The notes: a model not told the origin generated them from the sequence alone. Counted from the first letter of the stretch, positions 42,384 to 51,606 are shown. The stretch: 64,000 nucleotides of DNA from Siminovitchia sediminis (GCF_042680885.1 NZ_JBHUEO010000113.1:48628-112627), one strand, 5' to 3'. Numbers and translations: made by a program.

Positions 42384-43449
42384 ATCCATTATGATATTTA
42401 TACATCCATAAGATACCTGATTTTAGAATTCTGGCGATACGTCCGGTAATGGCACGTTCTGCCATTAAGCCAAATCCTTGTTTTTTACCCAGGGATCCAA
42501 GGACTCCCTTCAACTTGATGGTTGGCAGCTCTTCGGGCAATTCCTGGCCGCTCCAGCGTTTTTGAAGGACTTGTACGATCTGGTCAGCCTGACCTTCTGC
42601 CAGCTGTGCACTTGGTGCATATGGAAGGCTGGCACAGTCGCCAACAACGTACACATGTTCATCGTTAGGGATGTTATGATATTTCGTCAATACAATTCTG
42701 CCCTGTTTGTCTTTTTCAACATCCATTTTTCGTACAATTTCGTTCGGCTGAATTCCCGCTGTCCAGACAACAACATCTGAGTGGACAGGCTCATCATGGT
42801 TAAAGAGTGTTTGATTTTCCACCTTGGTGATATTTGCCCCATTAACGACTTCAACGCCATTCGTTTGAAACCAATTCTGTACATATCGGCTCACTCTTTC
42901 GGGAAACGTAGAAAGGATAATTTTGCCCCGGTCAAACAACTTAATGACCAGATCTTCGCGGCTTTCCCTCAGCTCGCTAGCCAGCTCTACGCCGCTGAGT
43001 CCTGCACCGACAATGCTTACAACTGAATTGGCAGGCAGGTTATTTAGTGTCTGATACGTTTGACGGGCTTTTTCTATGTTTTGAATACTGTGCGTATACT
43101 GGTCCGCTCCCGGAACATTATGATATTTGTCCTCGCACCCGAGGCCAATAATCAAATCGTCATAGGAAATTGGATTCCCTTCATCCAAGTGAACAAGTTT
43201 GTTTTCAATATCAATATTTGTGATTTCACCATATTTGAGAGTAAGACGCGGATGCTCCGGAAACGGAACCCGAACTTCCTGATCTGAAACTGTTCCGGCA
43301 GCCAGTGCGTAGTACTCGGTTTTCAGACAATGATACGGAACTCTATCCACTAACGTAATGGACATGTCCTCAGGCAAGTTGTTAGGCAGAAAACGGTGCA
43401 ATACCCTCATATTCCCATATCCGCCGCCTAGAAGTACTAATTTTCTCAT
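42382..43449 (-). CDS. yutJ: NADH dehydrogenase-like flavoprotein YutJ
   Basis: A 355-residue two-dinucleotide-binding flavoprotein of the type II NADH dehydrogenase family. The FAD motif is MRKLVLLGGGYGNMRVLHRF, the NAD motif VVSIVGAGLSGVELASELRE and the C-terminal FAD contact VYVVGDCASLPYAPSAQLAE. ATG 43449 has AAAAGGAGAT upstream and is preferred over an open frame to 43470. The substrate and acceptor are unknown; respiratory NADH oxidation is possible but not shown for YutJ. Confidence 0.87.
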   Translation of the reverse strand: MRKLVLLGGGYGNMRVLHRFLPNNLPEDMSITLVDRVPYHCLKTEYYALAAGTVSDQEVRVPFPEHPRLTLKYGEITNIDIENKLVHLDEGNPISYDDLIIGLGCEDKYHNVPGADQYTHSIQNIEKARQTYQTLNNLPANSVVSIVGAGLSGVELASELRESREDLVIKLFDRGKIILSTFPERVSRYVQNWFQTNGVEVVNGANITKVENQTLFNHDEPVHSDVVVWTAGIQPNEIVRKMDVEKDKQGRIVLTKYHNIPNDEHVYVVGDCASLPYAPSAQLAEGQADQIVQVLQKRWSGQELPEELPTIKLKGVLGSLGKKQGFGLMAERAITGRIARILKSGILWMYKYHNG

Positions 43450-43675
43450 GCGAATATCTCCTTTTGCCATCTATTTACCAAAAAAAAAATAAAACGCTAA
43501 AAATATGTATATTTTATGAAGTTCGTCCAAAGTAAAGTATAGCCGAATCTGATTTGATATACAACAGAATTCATGAGGATTCAATTTTGAAAACAACTGC
43601 TTCACCACTGTGCCGATCAATTGACGAACAACTGCAGAAAGAGTAGGATAAAGACTGGTAATGAGGTGAAAAAAG

Positions 43676-43912
43676 ATGAATCCAATCATAGAATTCTGCA
43701 TTAGTAATTTGGGGATGGGCGGTTATGAAGCCATGCAAAAATTGGAAGAGGACCCTGATTTGGATATTGTGGAATATGGCTGTTTGGACCATTGTGATTT
43801 ATGCGCGGAAACTTTATATGCCCTTGTCAATGGGGAGATAGTCACCGGTAACAGTCCGGATGATCTGGTGAAAAATATTTATCAGTATATAGAAGAGAAC
43901 CCCATGTTCTAA
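43676..43912 (+). CDS. yuzB: DUF1450 family protein YuzB
   Basis: A 78-residue protein with three cysteines (MNPIIEFCISNLGMGGYEAM and EYGCLDHCDLCAETLYALVN), the pattern of a small ferredoxin-fold or metal-binding protein. The CxxC lies in CDLC. No function is established. A GAGGTGAAAA site precedes ATG 43676. It is followed after 88 bases by yutM. Confidence 0.85.
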   Translation: MNPIIEFCISNLGMGGYEAMQKLEEDPDLDIVEYGCLDHCDLCAETLYALVNGEIVTGNSPDDLVKNIYQYIEENPMF

Positions 43913-44000
43913 GAATGCCGAATGGTTGAGAATCCACCTGTTCAGGTTTATAATAAAATGTAAGAGAAAATTCAAATTTCGTAGGAGGGGGTGCAGATAC

Positions 44001-44363
44001 ATGAGCGATCTTATCACTTTAACCGAAGCAGCTGCCATTCAAATCAAAAAAATGATTAAAGAAAATGGTGAAGAAGGGGCAAATTTCCGATTTTCCATTA
44101 ATGGAGGCGGGTGCAGCGGTTTGTCCTACGGCATGAGTCTTGATCATGAAAAGTCTGAAAAAGATACATTTTTTGAACAGCACGGTATTGGTGTTGTGGT
44201 TGATGAAGAGACAGCGCCGATCGTTGCAGGAACTGTCATTGATTATAAACAATCCTTGATGGGCGGCGGGTTTACGATTGATAATCCCAACGCACTTGTA
44301 TCCTGCGGATGCGGTTCTTCTTTCAGAACTGCAAAAGTAGCGGGTACACCGGAAGATTGTTAA
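44001..44363 (+). CDS. yutM: A-type Fe-S carrier YutM (IscA/ErpA/HesB family)
   Basis: A 120-residue A-type carrier with the three conserved cysteines: one in SINGGGCSGLSYG and two in SCGCGSSF. Such proteins deliver clusters to target enzymes. GGAGGGGG precedes ATG 44001. Together with SufCDSUB and YutI the window holds three levels of the Fe-S route: donor and scaffold, Nfu and A-type carrier. Confidence 0.94.
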   Translation: MSDLITLTEAAAIQIKKMIKENGEEGANFRFSINGGGCSGLSYGMSLDHEKSEKDTFFEQHGIGVVVDEETAPIVAGTVIDYKQSLMGGGFTIDNPNALVSCGCGSSFRTAKVAGTPEDC

Positions 44364-44381
44364 TCATTCTGTTAAGGAAAT

Positions 44382-44430
44382 CCTTCTCCAAGGTGTTGGT
44401 TTTAACCAAGCCGGTCGAGGAGGGTTTTTT
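44382..44430 (+). terminator. Rho-independent terminator after yutM
   Basis: CCTTCTC and GAGGAGG form an outer stem, TTGGTT and AACCAA an inner one, followed by TTTTTTG. Confidence 0.7.
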
Positions 44431-44486
44431 GTAATGTTTTTAAAAAAAAGACCTGAAACAATAACTGTTTAGGTCTGCTCATCTGC

Positions 44487-45485
44487 TTATTTATCAAATA
44501 AAGAAGTACTGTGCATCGGCTGTACACGTGCTTTTGGATCAATGAAGGCCTTGGCATTGCTCACGGCTGTAGGTGCTTCGCCAAATCCCGTAGCAATTAA
44601 TTTCACTTTGCCGTCGTAAGTGGTAATATCTCCTGCAGCATAAATTCCAGGTATGTTGGTTTCCATTTTAGAATTGACAACAATGGAATTTTTCTCGATT
44701 TCTATACCCCAATCCTTAATGGGACCAAGGGAAGATACAAATCCGTAGTTGCAGATGAGGGAATCCAATTCGATTTCTTCAATGGTTTCGCCTCTGACTT
44801 CCTGGATCACCAGTTTTTTTATGGCATCTTCATCACAAATAATTTCTGATGCTGCAAATGGAGTTTTAATTTCAACAGAAGATTCTTTTAACTGGTTCAC
44901 GCTGCTTTCGTGGGCACGGAATTTATCCCTGCGGTGGATCAGGGTCACCTTTTCGGCGATCGGTTCCAGCATTAATGCCCAGTCTACAGCGGAGTCTCCT
45001 CCACCTAAAATTACAACGCGCTGGCCTTCAAATTTTTTCATATCATCCACAAAATAATGCAGATTTTTTCCTTCATATCGTTCTGCATGTTCCACATCCA
45101 ATTTTCTAGGCTGAAAAGCTCCGATACCGCCCGTGATGATAATGGATTTAGAATAGTGAATTTCTTTGTCCGTAGTTAGTTTAAAAGAGCCGTCTTCCAA
45201 TTTTTCCACGTCTTGGACTGATTGCTCCAGGCAAATCGTTTGAGAAAACAACTTGAGTTGTTCTTTTAAGTTATTGACTAGATCCTGTGCTTTAATTTTC
45301 GGGAAACCGGCCACATCGTATATATATTTCTCAGGGTACAGGGCCGATAACTGTCCGCCAAGCTGGGGAAGACTTTCAATGATTTTTACCGAGCAATTTC
45401 TCATACCAGCATAAAAGGCGGTAAACAGACCGGCAGGACCAGCCCCTATAATTGTCATATCATATACTTGCTGATCTTCTTTCAC
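44487..45485 (-). CDS. yumC: Thioredoxin reductase-like ferredoxin-NADP+ reductase YumC
   Basis: A 332-residue flavoprotein. The FAD motif is MTIIGAGPAGLFTAFYAGMR, the NADP motif VVILGGGDSAVDWALMLEPI, and GIYAAGDITTYDGKVKLIAT the C-terminal FAD contact. The CxxC of thioredoxin reductase is absent, as in Bacillus YumC, which reduces ferredoxin or flavodoxin with NADPH. It could supply electrons for Fe-S assembly or biosynthesis. It is divergent from yumB. Confidence 0.93.
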   Translation of the reverse strand: MKEDQQVYDMTIIGAGPAGLFTAFYAGMRNCSVKIIESLPQLGGQLSALYPEKYIYDVAGFPKIKAQDLVNNLKEQLKLFSQTICLEQSVQDVEKLEDGSFKLTTDKEIHYSKSIIITGGIGAFQPRKLDVEHAERYEGKNLHYFVDDMKKFEGQRVVILGGGDSAVDWALMLEPIAEKVTLIHRRDKFRAHESSVNQLKESSVEIKTPFAASEIICDEDAIKKLVIQEVRGETIEEIELDSLICNYGFVSSLGPIKDWGIEIEKNSIVVNSKMETNIPGIYAAGDITTYDGKVKLIATGFGEAPTAVSNAKAFIDPKARVQPMHSTSLFDK

Positions 45486-45753
45486 AGAAAACCCCTCCTA
45501 AGATCATAAAACCTCATTTAAGAATATCTATAACACTTTCCTATTGTGCCACACAACGGTACGATTGTCATATAAAATGGCTGAAGATGATAGAAAACGG
45601 GCAAAATTTCAATGTAATGACCAAAATTACGGTTTTACCTATTAATTAAATAAAGATTTGCTATTTTTCCTCGAAATTACTTGAAAAAAGACGATAAAAC
45701 CCCTATGATGGATGGGGATGTATGTCTAGATATGACGAAGTTATGACAGTGTA

Positions 45754-45769
45754 CGTGAAGTGCATCACA
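45754..45769. promoter_or_regulatory. Rex-like dyad upstream of yumB
   Basis: CGTGAAGTGCATCACA resembles the Rex box TGTGAAnnnnTTCACA with two deviating bases. Rex senses NADH/NAD+. The site lies 55 bases upstream of a TATAAT box (45825-45830). Confidence 0.35.
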
Positions 45770-45857
45770 TTTTTTTGAAATTATATATTATTCTTTTTAC
45801 ATGCATTTGGAACGTACGCTTGGGTATAATTAAGATGAAAAGGTGGAAGTGATTACA

Positions 45858-47075
45858 TTGAAAAAGCCAACAATTGTAGTACTAGGTGCCGGCTATGGCG
45901 GATTAATGACGGTTACACGTCTTCAAAAACAACTTGGAAGCAACGATGCCGAAATTATATTGGTAAACAAAAATGATTACCACTATGAGACAACGTGGCT
46001 TCATGAAGCTTCTGCCGGAACACTGGGTCCGAACGATGTCCGTTACGACATTTCCAGTGTGATTGACAGCGGCAGAGTGAGATTTATTCAAGATACTGCC
46101 CTCAAAGTGGAACCGGAAGCTAAAAAGGTTCTTCTTGAAAAAACGGGCGACCTTCCATATGACTATCTTGTGATCGCGCTAGGAGCTGCTCCTGAAACAT
46201 TTGGAATTGAAGGTCTTGATAAATATGCATTTTCCATTACAAATGTAAATACAGCCAGACAGATTCGTGAGCATATTGAATATCAATTTGCCACATACAA
46301 AGTAGACAAAAAGCCGGAAAGACTCAGAATTGTTGTGGGAGGCGCCGGTTTTACCGGAATTGAATTCCTTGGCGAGCTCGGCAATCGGGTCCCGGAACTG
46401 TGCAAAGAATATGATGTAGATATCCATATGGTGAAAATCATTTGTGTAGAAGCAGCTCCAACTGCACTTCCTGGATTTGATCCTGAATTGGTTGATTATG
46501 CAATGGAGCTCCTGAAAAGGAAAAACGTGGAATTCCGGATTGGTACAGCCATTAAAGGGGCCACACCCGAAGGAATCATTGTGGCCAAAGGCGAAGATGA
46601 TACAGAAGAGATTAAAGCAGGTACTGTTGTATGGGCTGCGGGGGTACGCGGCAACCCAATTATTACAGAGTCCGGGTTTGAAAATATGCGCGGCAGGATT
46701 AAAGTAGAGCCAGACCTGCGTGCACCTGGTTATTCTGATATTTTTGTCATTGGGGACTGCTCTCTCGTGATCAATGAAGAAATTAATCGTCCGTATCCTC
46801 CTACTGCACAAATCGCCATGCAGCAAGGTGAATTGACAGCAAGCAACTTGGCAAAACTCCTTCAAGGGAAATCAAATCTGGATACATTTACCTTTGATAA
46901 CAAAGGAACGGTTTGTTCGCTTGGGGATGACGATGCCATCGGCGTTGTTTTCGGTAAGAAAGTGACGGGTAAAAGAGCATCCTTTATGAAGAAGATGATT
47001 GATAACCGCGCCCTTTACATGATTGGCGGAATCCCGCTCACTTTGAAAAAAGGGAAATTCAACTTATTGAAATAA
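45858..47075 (+). CDS. yumB: Type II NADH dehydrogenase-like protein YumB
   Basis: A 405-residue NDH-2-family flavoprotein. The FAD motif is TIVVLGAGYGGLMTVTRLQK, the NAD motif RIVVGGAGFTGIEFLGELGN and the C-terminal contact DIFVIGDCSLVINEEINRPY with PPTAQIAMQQGE. Type II enzymes pass electrons from NADH to menaquinone without proton pumping and bind the membrane by the C-terminal tail (KKMIDNRALYMIGGIPLTLK). TTG 45858 has GGAAGTGA about eight bases before it; upstream GTG codons lie on the binding site. A Rex-like dyad lies further upstream. Confidence 0.9.
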   Translation: MKKPTIVVLGAGYGGLMTVTRLQKQLGSNDAEIILVNKNDYHYETTWLHEASAGTLGPNDVRYDISSVIDSGRVRFIQDTALKVEPEAKKVLLEKTGDLPYDYLVIALGAAPETFGIEGLDKYAFSITNVNTARQIREHIEYQFATYKVDKKPERLRIVVGGAGFTGIEFLGELGNRVPELCKEYDVDIHMVKIICVEAAPTALPGFDPELVDYAMELLKRKNVEFRIGTAIKGATPEGIIVAKGEDDTEEIKAGTVVWAAGVRGNPIITESGFENMRGRIKVEPDLRAPGYSDIFVIGDCSLVINEEINRPYPPTAQIAMQQGELTASNLAKLLQGKSNLDTFTFDNKGTVCSLGDDDAIGVVFGKKVTGKRASFMKKMIDNRALYMIGGIPLTLKKGKFNLLK

Positions 47076-47085
47076 TGGAAGAGAA

Positions 47086-47117
47086 AGGCAGAATCTCAAG
47101 GGATTCTGTCTTTTTTT
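47086..47117 (+). terminator. Rho-independent terminator after yumB
   Basis: AGGCAGAATC pairs with GGATTCTGTCT around a short loop and is followed by seven T. Confidence 0.85.
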
Positions 47118-47329
47118 AGGATCTAAGAAAGTATATAATTATCATGGAAATTTTATTTAATTCTGATGAATGCCCGGCTTCGAGTTCCCATATAAATGGG
47201 TGCTATACTGTGGCGGTTCAAGGGATGTCTCATTTCAAAATGTCTTGTGCATTTTCCCGTATTCCGTTTTCTTCGGAAAAGCAGGTGAAAAGTTAGAGGC
47301 TATGTAAGCAAGAAAGTGTGGGGAAGTAA

Positions 47330-47812
47330 ATGAATCATGACCGCGGGAAAGTTTGGCTGGCCGTGTGTGGTGTGGTCATCGACAAGGACGGGCGCTGGCT
47401 TGTTGTAAAAAAAAGATACGGCGGAGCAAAGGGGAATTGGACATTGCCTGCGGGGTTTGTAGAACCGGGAGAAACATTGGATGAAGCGGTCAAACGGGAA
47501 ATATTGGAGGAAACAGGCGTCATCAGTTCGGTTGTTGGATTGCTTGGTGTCAGAACCGGTGTCATCCATTCCAGTATCAGTGACAATATGCTGATATTTG
47601 CCTGCGAACCTGAAAATACAACCATTTTTGTTCAGGAACGGGAGCTGGAGGAAGCTTGCTGGATGTCAGTGGACAGCCTGCTTGCAGATAAACAAACCTC
47701 TGTCATGATTACAGAACTGATCCAAGGAGAATATAAGCCCATCCAACAGGAAGTGGCTGATATCACCCCAGGGAGCCGGTTTGGGTATACCGCTTATAAG
47801 CTGTTTCTTTAA
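47330..47812 (+). CDS. Nudix hydrolase
   Basis: A 160-residue Nudix hydrolase. The Nudix box is complete (GFVEPGETLDEAVKREILEE then TGV). Members hydrolyse nucleoside diphosphates linked to another group. The residues outside the box do not fix the substrate. ATG 47330 follows GGGGAAG. The stop overlaps an ATG at 47812 that leads an open frame into yuiB, but yuiB has its own start at 47974. Confidence 0.88.
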   Translation: MNHDRGKVWLAVCGVVIDKDGRWLVVKKRYGGAKGNWTLPAGFVEPGETLDEAVKREILEETGVISSVVGLLGVRTGVIHSSISDNMLIFACEPENTTIFVQERELEEACWMSVDSLLADKQTSVMITELIQGEYKPIQQEVADITPGSRFGYTAYKLFL

Positions 47813-47973
47813 TGCATGGCGGGAAAGGTCGTGCCTACAATTGTATCTCGGGAAATGGCAGCTTCGCAGGTGAGATAAGAAAATGTCATGAATTCGTCCG
47901 ACTCTCCGCATTGACGCTGTATCTCCCGTTAAGTACACTTGATATGAAGGAGAAATCAAGGGGGAAAACAGTC

Positions 47974-48297
47974 ATGCAAATGCCGCTCCCAGTCCTGTTG
48001 ATATCCGTACTATTATTTTTTGTGTTATTTTTCGGGATTGGATTCTTACTAAATATGCTCTTGCGTATGACCTGGATAATGGCTTTTATTTATCCGATTG
48101 TTGCTATTTTTATCATAGACAAAGTTTCTTTCACGGAGTACTTTACAGCTCCTGCTGCATCTCTTGCCAGTCTTGGAAATAGTTTTTCCAATCTTGCTCC
48201 GGCAGACGTGCTTATTCTGCTGAGTGGTTTAGCGGGAGCCATTGCTGCAGGATTCACCATGCGTGTCTTGCGTAAAAAAGGATATAGAATGTTTTAA
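47974..48297 (+). CDS. yuiB: Membrane protein YuiB
   Basis: A 107-residue protein with about three membrane segments: LLISVLLFFVLFFGIGFLLN, then WIMAFIYPIVAIFIIDKVSF, and LILLSGLAGAIAAGFTMRVL before the basic end RKKGYRMF. I know the family only as conserved in Bacillaceae. ATG 47974 follows GGGGGAAA at the usual distance. The position before yuiC and yuiD matches B. subtilis. Confidence 0.8.
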   Translation: MQMPLPVLLISVLLFFVLFFGIGFLLNMLLRMTWIMAFIYPIVAIFIIDKVSFTEYFTAPAASLASLGNSFSNLAPADVLILLSGLAGAIAAGFTMRVLRKKGYRMF

Positions 48298-48328
48298 AAA
48301 AATGCCCTGTCACGGGCATTTTTTTTGT
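48296..48328 (+). terminator. Rho-independent terminator after yuiB
   Basis: AAAAAATGCCC pairs with GGGCATTTTTT around TGTCAC and extends into further T; the hairpin begins at the stop codon. Confidence 0.9.
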
Positions 48329-48476
48329 TCCAGGGATCAAATTTTGTTGAGAACCTCTTTGTTCCGGGAACCCATTACATCTAAAACAGAAAGTGTCCTT
48401 TCAAGAATCCGGTGTAATCCATGATGAATAAATCCTCTCATAACAGGGAAATATGACGCTTGAGAGGAGTGAACGA

Positions 48477-49091
48477 ATGATTACTAGGTACGTATATGCC
48501 AGGAGATTCATCATGGTGCTTCTTTTTGGAGCGGCACTGGGTGCAACTTTTGAAGCATTTTCCGGTATGGATATCAAAACAACGGCTCATATCATCTGGG
48601 CTAAAGCCGATGATGAGCAGTCAAAAAACGAAGCGGACGATCAATTCCTGCCTTTGGAAGAAGCCTTTGACTGGTCCCGTTATCCGGCGAAAACAGTTGT
48701 AGCAACCGGATACACTGCCGGAATGGAATCTACGGGAAAAAACCCGGAGCATCCGGCTTACGGTATTACATATTCAGGAGTAAAAGTAAAAAGAGATTTA
48801 TACTCTACAGTCGCTGCAGACCCCAATGTTTTTCCTATCGGCACGATATTATTTATTCCGGGATACGGATATGGAGTTGTGGCCGATACAGGTTCTGCCA
48901 TTAAAGGAAACAAAATAGATCTTTATTTTGAAACGGTTGAAGACGTATACAGCAATTGGGGTAAAAAAACCGTTGATGTGCATGTTATCAAAATGGGATC
49001 CGGTACGATTACGGAAGATGAATTGACTGCATTAAATGAAGATGAGGCTATGCAAGTATTCAGGCAGTCTTATCTTAACAATCCGGAGTAA
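48477..49091 (+). CDS. yuiC: 3D-domain cell wall protein YuiC
   Basis: A 204-residue exported protein. An N-terminal hydrophobic segment (FIMVLLFGAALGATFEAF) serves as signal or anchor, and the C-terminal 3D domain carries the three conserved Asp in VVADTGSAIKGNKIDLYF with the following DVHVI. Such Sps/MltA-like domains are thought to cleave peptidoglycan glycan strands. ATG 48477 has AGGAG seven bases before it. In B. subtilis YuiC is a resuscitation-factor-like (stationary phase) protein. Confidence 0.86.
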   Translation: MITRYVYARRFIMVLLFGAALGATFEAFSGMDIKTTAHIIWAKADDEQSKNEADDQFLPLEEAFDWSRYPAKTVVATGYTAGMESTGKNPEHPAYGITYSGVKVKRDLYSTVAADPNVFPIGTILFIPGYGYGVVADTGSAIKGNKIDLYFETVEDVYSNWGKKTVDVHVIKMGSGTITEDELTALNEDEAMQVFRQSYLNNPE

Positions 49092-49094
49092 ATG

Positions 49095-49122
49095 AAAGCT
49101 GGGGCGGAAGCCAGCTTTTTTA
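49095..49122 (+). terminator. Rho-independent terminator after yuiC
   Basis: AAAGCTGG pairs with CCAGCTTT around a 7-base loop and runs into TTTTATTTTG. Confidence 0.85.
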
Positions 49123-49145
49123 TTTTGAAAAAAGCCCCCGTTCAT

Positions 49146-49625
49146 TTAGATGTTTAAGAAATAATGAAACACAAGCGAGATAAAAATTCCCGTCAATGCT
49201 CCAAAAAAGACTTCTACCGGTTTATGGCCGAGCAATTCTTTTAGTTCATCTCTTTTTTCATGCTCGGGTTTTTCCGGCCAATCCTTTGCCTCTTCTATAA
49301 AACGTTGAAAATCTGCAGACAGTTGGTTTAATACGATGGCATGCTCCCCTGCTTGTCTACGGACACCGGTTGCATCAAACATTACTATAATGGCAAAAAC
49401 TGCGGAAACGGCAAAAATCGGTGAGCCCAATCCTTCCTCCAGGGCAATTCCAGTGGTCAGAGCGGTCACTGCAGCAGAATGGGAGCTTGGCATTCCTCCT
49501 GTGGATGTCAATAGTGACCAATCCCATTTTTTTGTAATCATAAATTGGAGAGGGACTTTCACAAACTGGGCAAAGAAAATCGCGGTTAATGCAAACCAAA
49601 GAGGATAGTTCATAATGAGGTCCAT
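49146..49625 (-). CDS. yuiD: Divergent PAP2-family membrane protein YuiD
   Basis: A 159-residue membrane protein of the DUF212/divergent PAP2 family with four or five hydrophobic segments. The conserved GGMPSSHSAAVTALTTGIAL holds the SSHS phosphatase-like motif and FDATGVRRQAGEHAIVLNQL is typical, then LGHKPVEVFFGALTGI. The family resembles lipid phosphatases, but the activity is not proven. AAAGGA stands 11 bases before ATG 49625. It is convergent with yuiC and divergent from pepA. Confidence 0.88.
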   Translation of the reverse strand: MDLIMNYPLWFALTAIFFAQFVKVPLQFMITKKWDWSLLTSTGGMPSSHSAAVTALTTGIALEEGLGSPIFAVSAVFAIIVMFDATGVRRQAGEHAIVLNQLSADFQRFIEEAKDWPEKPEHEKRDELKELLGHKPVEVFFGALTGIFISLVFHYFLNI

Positions 49626-49747
49626 TCACTTTTACATCCTTTCTGAAATCATTGCCAATTGTTCTTTTATATTACCATAATCAAACAGGATGTAACTCGA
49701 AAGTGCCCCTTATTTCGTCTATAATTTTTCTTAAAGGAGGTATGGAT

Positions 49748-51247
49748 ATGATTCATTTATTGAACGAAAATCCATTTCAAAGTGAGCGGGAATGTATGCT
49801 GGTCGGTTTGATGGATCAGCCTGAAAAATTTGGGGGAGAACTGCAGCCGCTGGATCATGCTTTTAATGGGGAGCTGACAGAGCTAGTCAAAGCCGGGGAT
49901 CTTTCAGCTAAATATAAATCTGTTTCAATGTTACATAGTTTAGGTCACTCCCCTGTAAAGCGGTTTGTATTCATCGGATTGGGTAAGGAAAAGGAGCTTA
50001 CATTGAACAGGCTGCGAATGGCAATAGGAAGAGCTTCCAAGGAGTTGAAAAAATTGAAGGTCAGCTCTTTTTCCATTGCATTGGATACATTTATTTCCGG
50101 CCAATTTTCTGTCGAGCAAGCTGCGCGGACGATCAGCGAGGCATATACAATGGCTGCCTATGAGTTTGAAGGTTATAAGCAGAAATCGAATGAACCGGAT
50201 GTCGTTGTGGAACGGATTACACTCTTTACAAAAGAAAGAAACGAGAACATAAAATCTGCAGCAGAGACAGGCCAAATTTTTGGTGCAGCAGTGAATCATG
50301 CGAGATCGCTTGTCAACACGCCCAGCAACTTAATGCGTCCATCTGATCTGGCTTCTTATGCAGCCAACTTAGCAAAAGAACTAGATCTGGAGATTGAAAT
50401 CCTGGAAAAAGAGGAGATTGAAAAGCTGGGAATGGGAGCATTTCTGGCAGTAAACCAGGGGTCTAGTGAATCTCCTTATATGATCACGTTAAAATATCAG
50501 GGAAAGAATGAATGGACAGATGTTCTCGGCCTGGTTGGAAAAGGGATTACATTTGATACAGGAGGATATTCCATTAAGCCCAAAAATGGTATTGTAGGCA
50601 TGAAAACTGATATGGGCGGGGCAGCTTCAGTGTTGGGGGCGATGGAGATTATCGGCCGCCTCAAGCCTAAATGCAATGTTGTGGCCGTGATTCCGGCAAC
50701 GGACAACGTAATCAGTGAACGTGCTTTTAAACCGGATGATGTCATTACTTCATTGAATGGAAAAACAATTGAAGTCCTTAACACGGATGCTGAAGGAAGG
50801 CTCGTACTTGCAGATGCTGTCACGTACGCGAAAATGCACGGTGCTGACCGCCTGATAGATGTTGCTACGCTAACCGGCGGAGTAGTCGTTGCCTTGGGGC
50901 TGGATAAAACAGGCGCCATAACGAATCACGAGGAGTTTTATCAGGAAATTAAAGAGGCCTCCGGCAAAACCGGCGAGTATATCTGGCTGCTTCCTTATAC
51001 TGAAGATGATAAGAAGCGTGTACGCTCCAGTAACATGGCAGATTTGAATAATTCTCCGGGACGTGAAGGCCACGCGATTATGGGCGGAGCATTTATAGGG
51101 GAATTTGCGGAAGAAACCCCCTGGGTACATTTGGACATAGCAGGAACGGCCACTACTGAAAAACAAAACGACTTGGGGCCCGCTGGAGCAACGGGTGTCA
51201 TGGTCCGTACGCTCGCTGTGCTGGCTTTGACAGAAAATTTATCATAA
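49748..51247 (+). CDS. pepA: Leucyl aminopeptidase (M17), PepA/YuiE
   Basis: A 499-residue M17 metallopeptidase that removes N-terminal residues in peptide turnover. The signature NTDAEGRLVLADAV and the metal ligands in GLVGKGITFDTGGYSIKPKN are intact. The N-terminal 170 residues are the less conserved macro-like domain. ATG 49748 lies seven bases after AAAGGAGG; ATG 49742 is too close to that site. It is cytoplasmic and usually hexameric. Confidence 0.95.
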   Translation: MIHLLNENPFQSERECMLVGLMDQPEKFGGELQPLDHAFNGELTELVKAGDLSAKYKSVSMLHSLGHSPVKRFVFIGLGKEKELTLNRLRMAIGRASKELKKLKVSSFSIALDTFISGQFSVEQAARTISEAYTMAAYEFEGYKQKSNEPDVVVERITLFTKERNENIKSAAETGQIFGAAVNHARSLVNTPSNLMRPSDLASYAANLAKELDLEIEILEKEEIEKLGMGAFLAVNQGSSESPYMITLKYQGKNEWTDVLGLVGKGITFDTGGYSIKPKNGIVGMKTDMGGAASVLGAMEIIGRLKPKCNVVAVIPATDNVISERAFKPDDVITSLNGKTIEVLNTDAEGRLVLADAVTYAKMHGADRLIDVATLTGGVVVALGLDKTGAITNHEEFYQEIKEASGKTGEYIWLLPYTEDDKKRVRSSNMADLNNSPGREGHAIMGGAFIGEFAEETPWVHLDIAGTATTEKQNDLGPAGATGVMVRTLAVLALTENLS

Positions 51248-51363
51248 GAGGAGAGGGAACGGGCTTGTCCTTGAGGGATTCGCCTATGCCATCTGGATCT
51301 TTGCCGCATACACAGGTATAGAGGGACAATATAAAAACCTTCAAAAAGGAGGATGCCTGTAAT

Positions 51364-51606
51364 ATGATGTATTATCGAAATGTGGACCCCTATGACGGAA
51401 ACCGCTTTTTCTTTGGCGCTCCCCTGCTCGGCAGCTTTGTCGGGGGGTTAATAGGCGGAGGGATTGGCGCTGGTATCGGAAGTGCCTTCTTCAGGCCAAG
51501 ACCGGTGTTTTATCCTTATCCACCCGTTCCATTTGGGGGAGTCCCATACGGCTACGGAGGGCCTTATGGCTATGGCACTCCATATGGAGGACCTTACGCA
51601 TATTAA
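51364..51606 (+). CDS. Small Gly/Tyr/Pro-rich protein with glycine zipper
   Basis: An 80-residue protein. A hydrophobic glycine-zipper segment (GSFVGGLIGGGIGAGIGSAF) is followed by a Pro/Tyr/Gly-rich tail with repeated GYGGPYGYGTPYGGPY units. AAAGGAGG precedes ATG 51364 by eleven bases. Such low-complexity small proteins in Bacillaceae are often coat- or envelope-associated, but no function is known. A terminator follows. Confidence 0.7.
   Translation: MMYYRNVDPYDGNRFFFGAPLLGSFVGGLIGGGIGAGIGSAFFRPRPVFYPYPPVPFGGVPYGYGGPYGYGTPYGGPYAY

Noticed and set aside
46179..46865. 228-codon minus-strand frame opposite yumB
   Set aside because: It is fully inside the strongly supported yumB gene, shows no family features and has no binding site.
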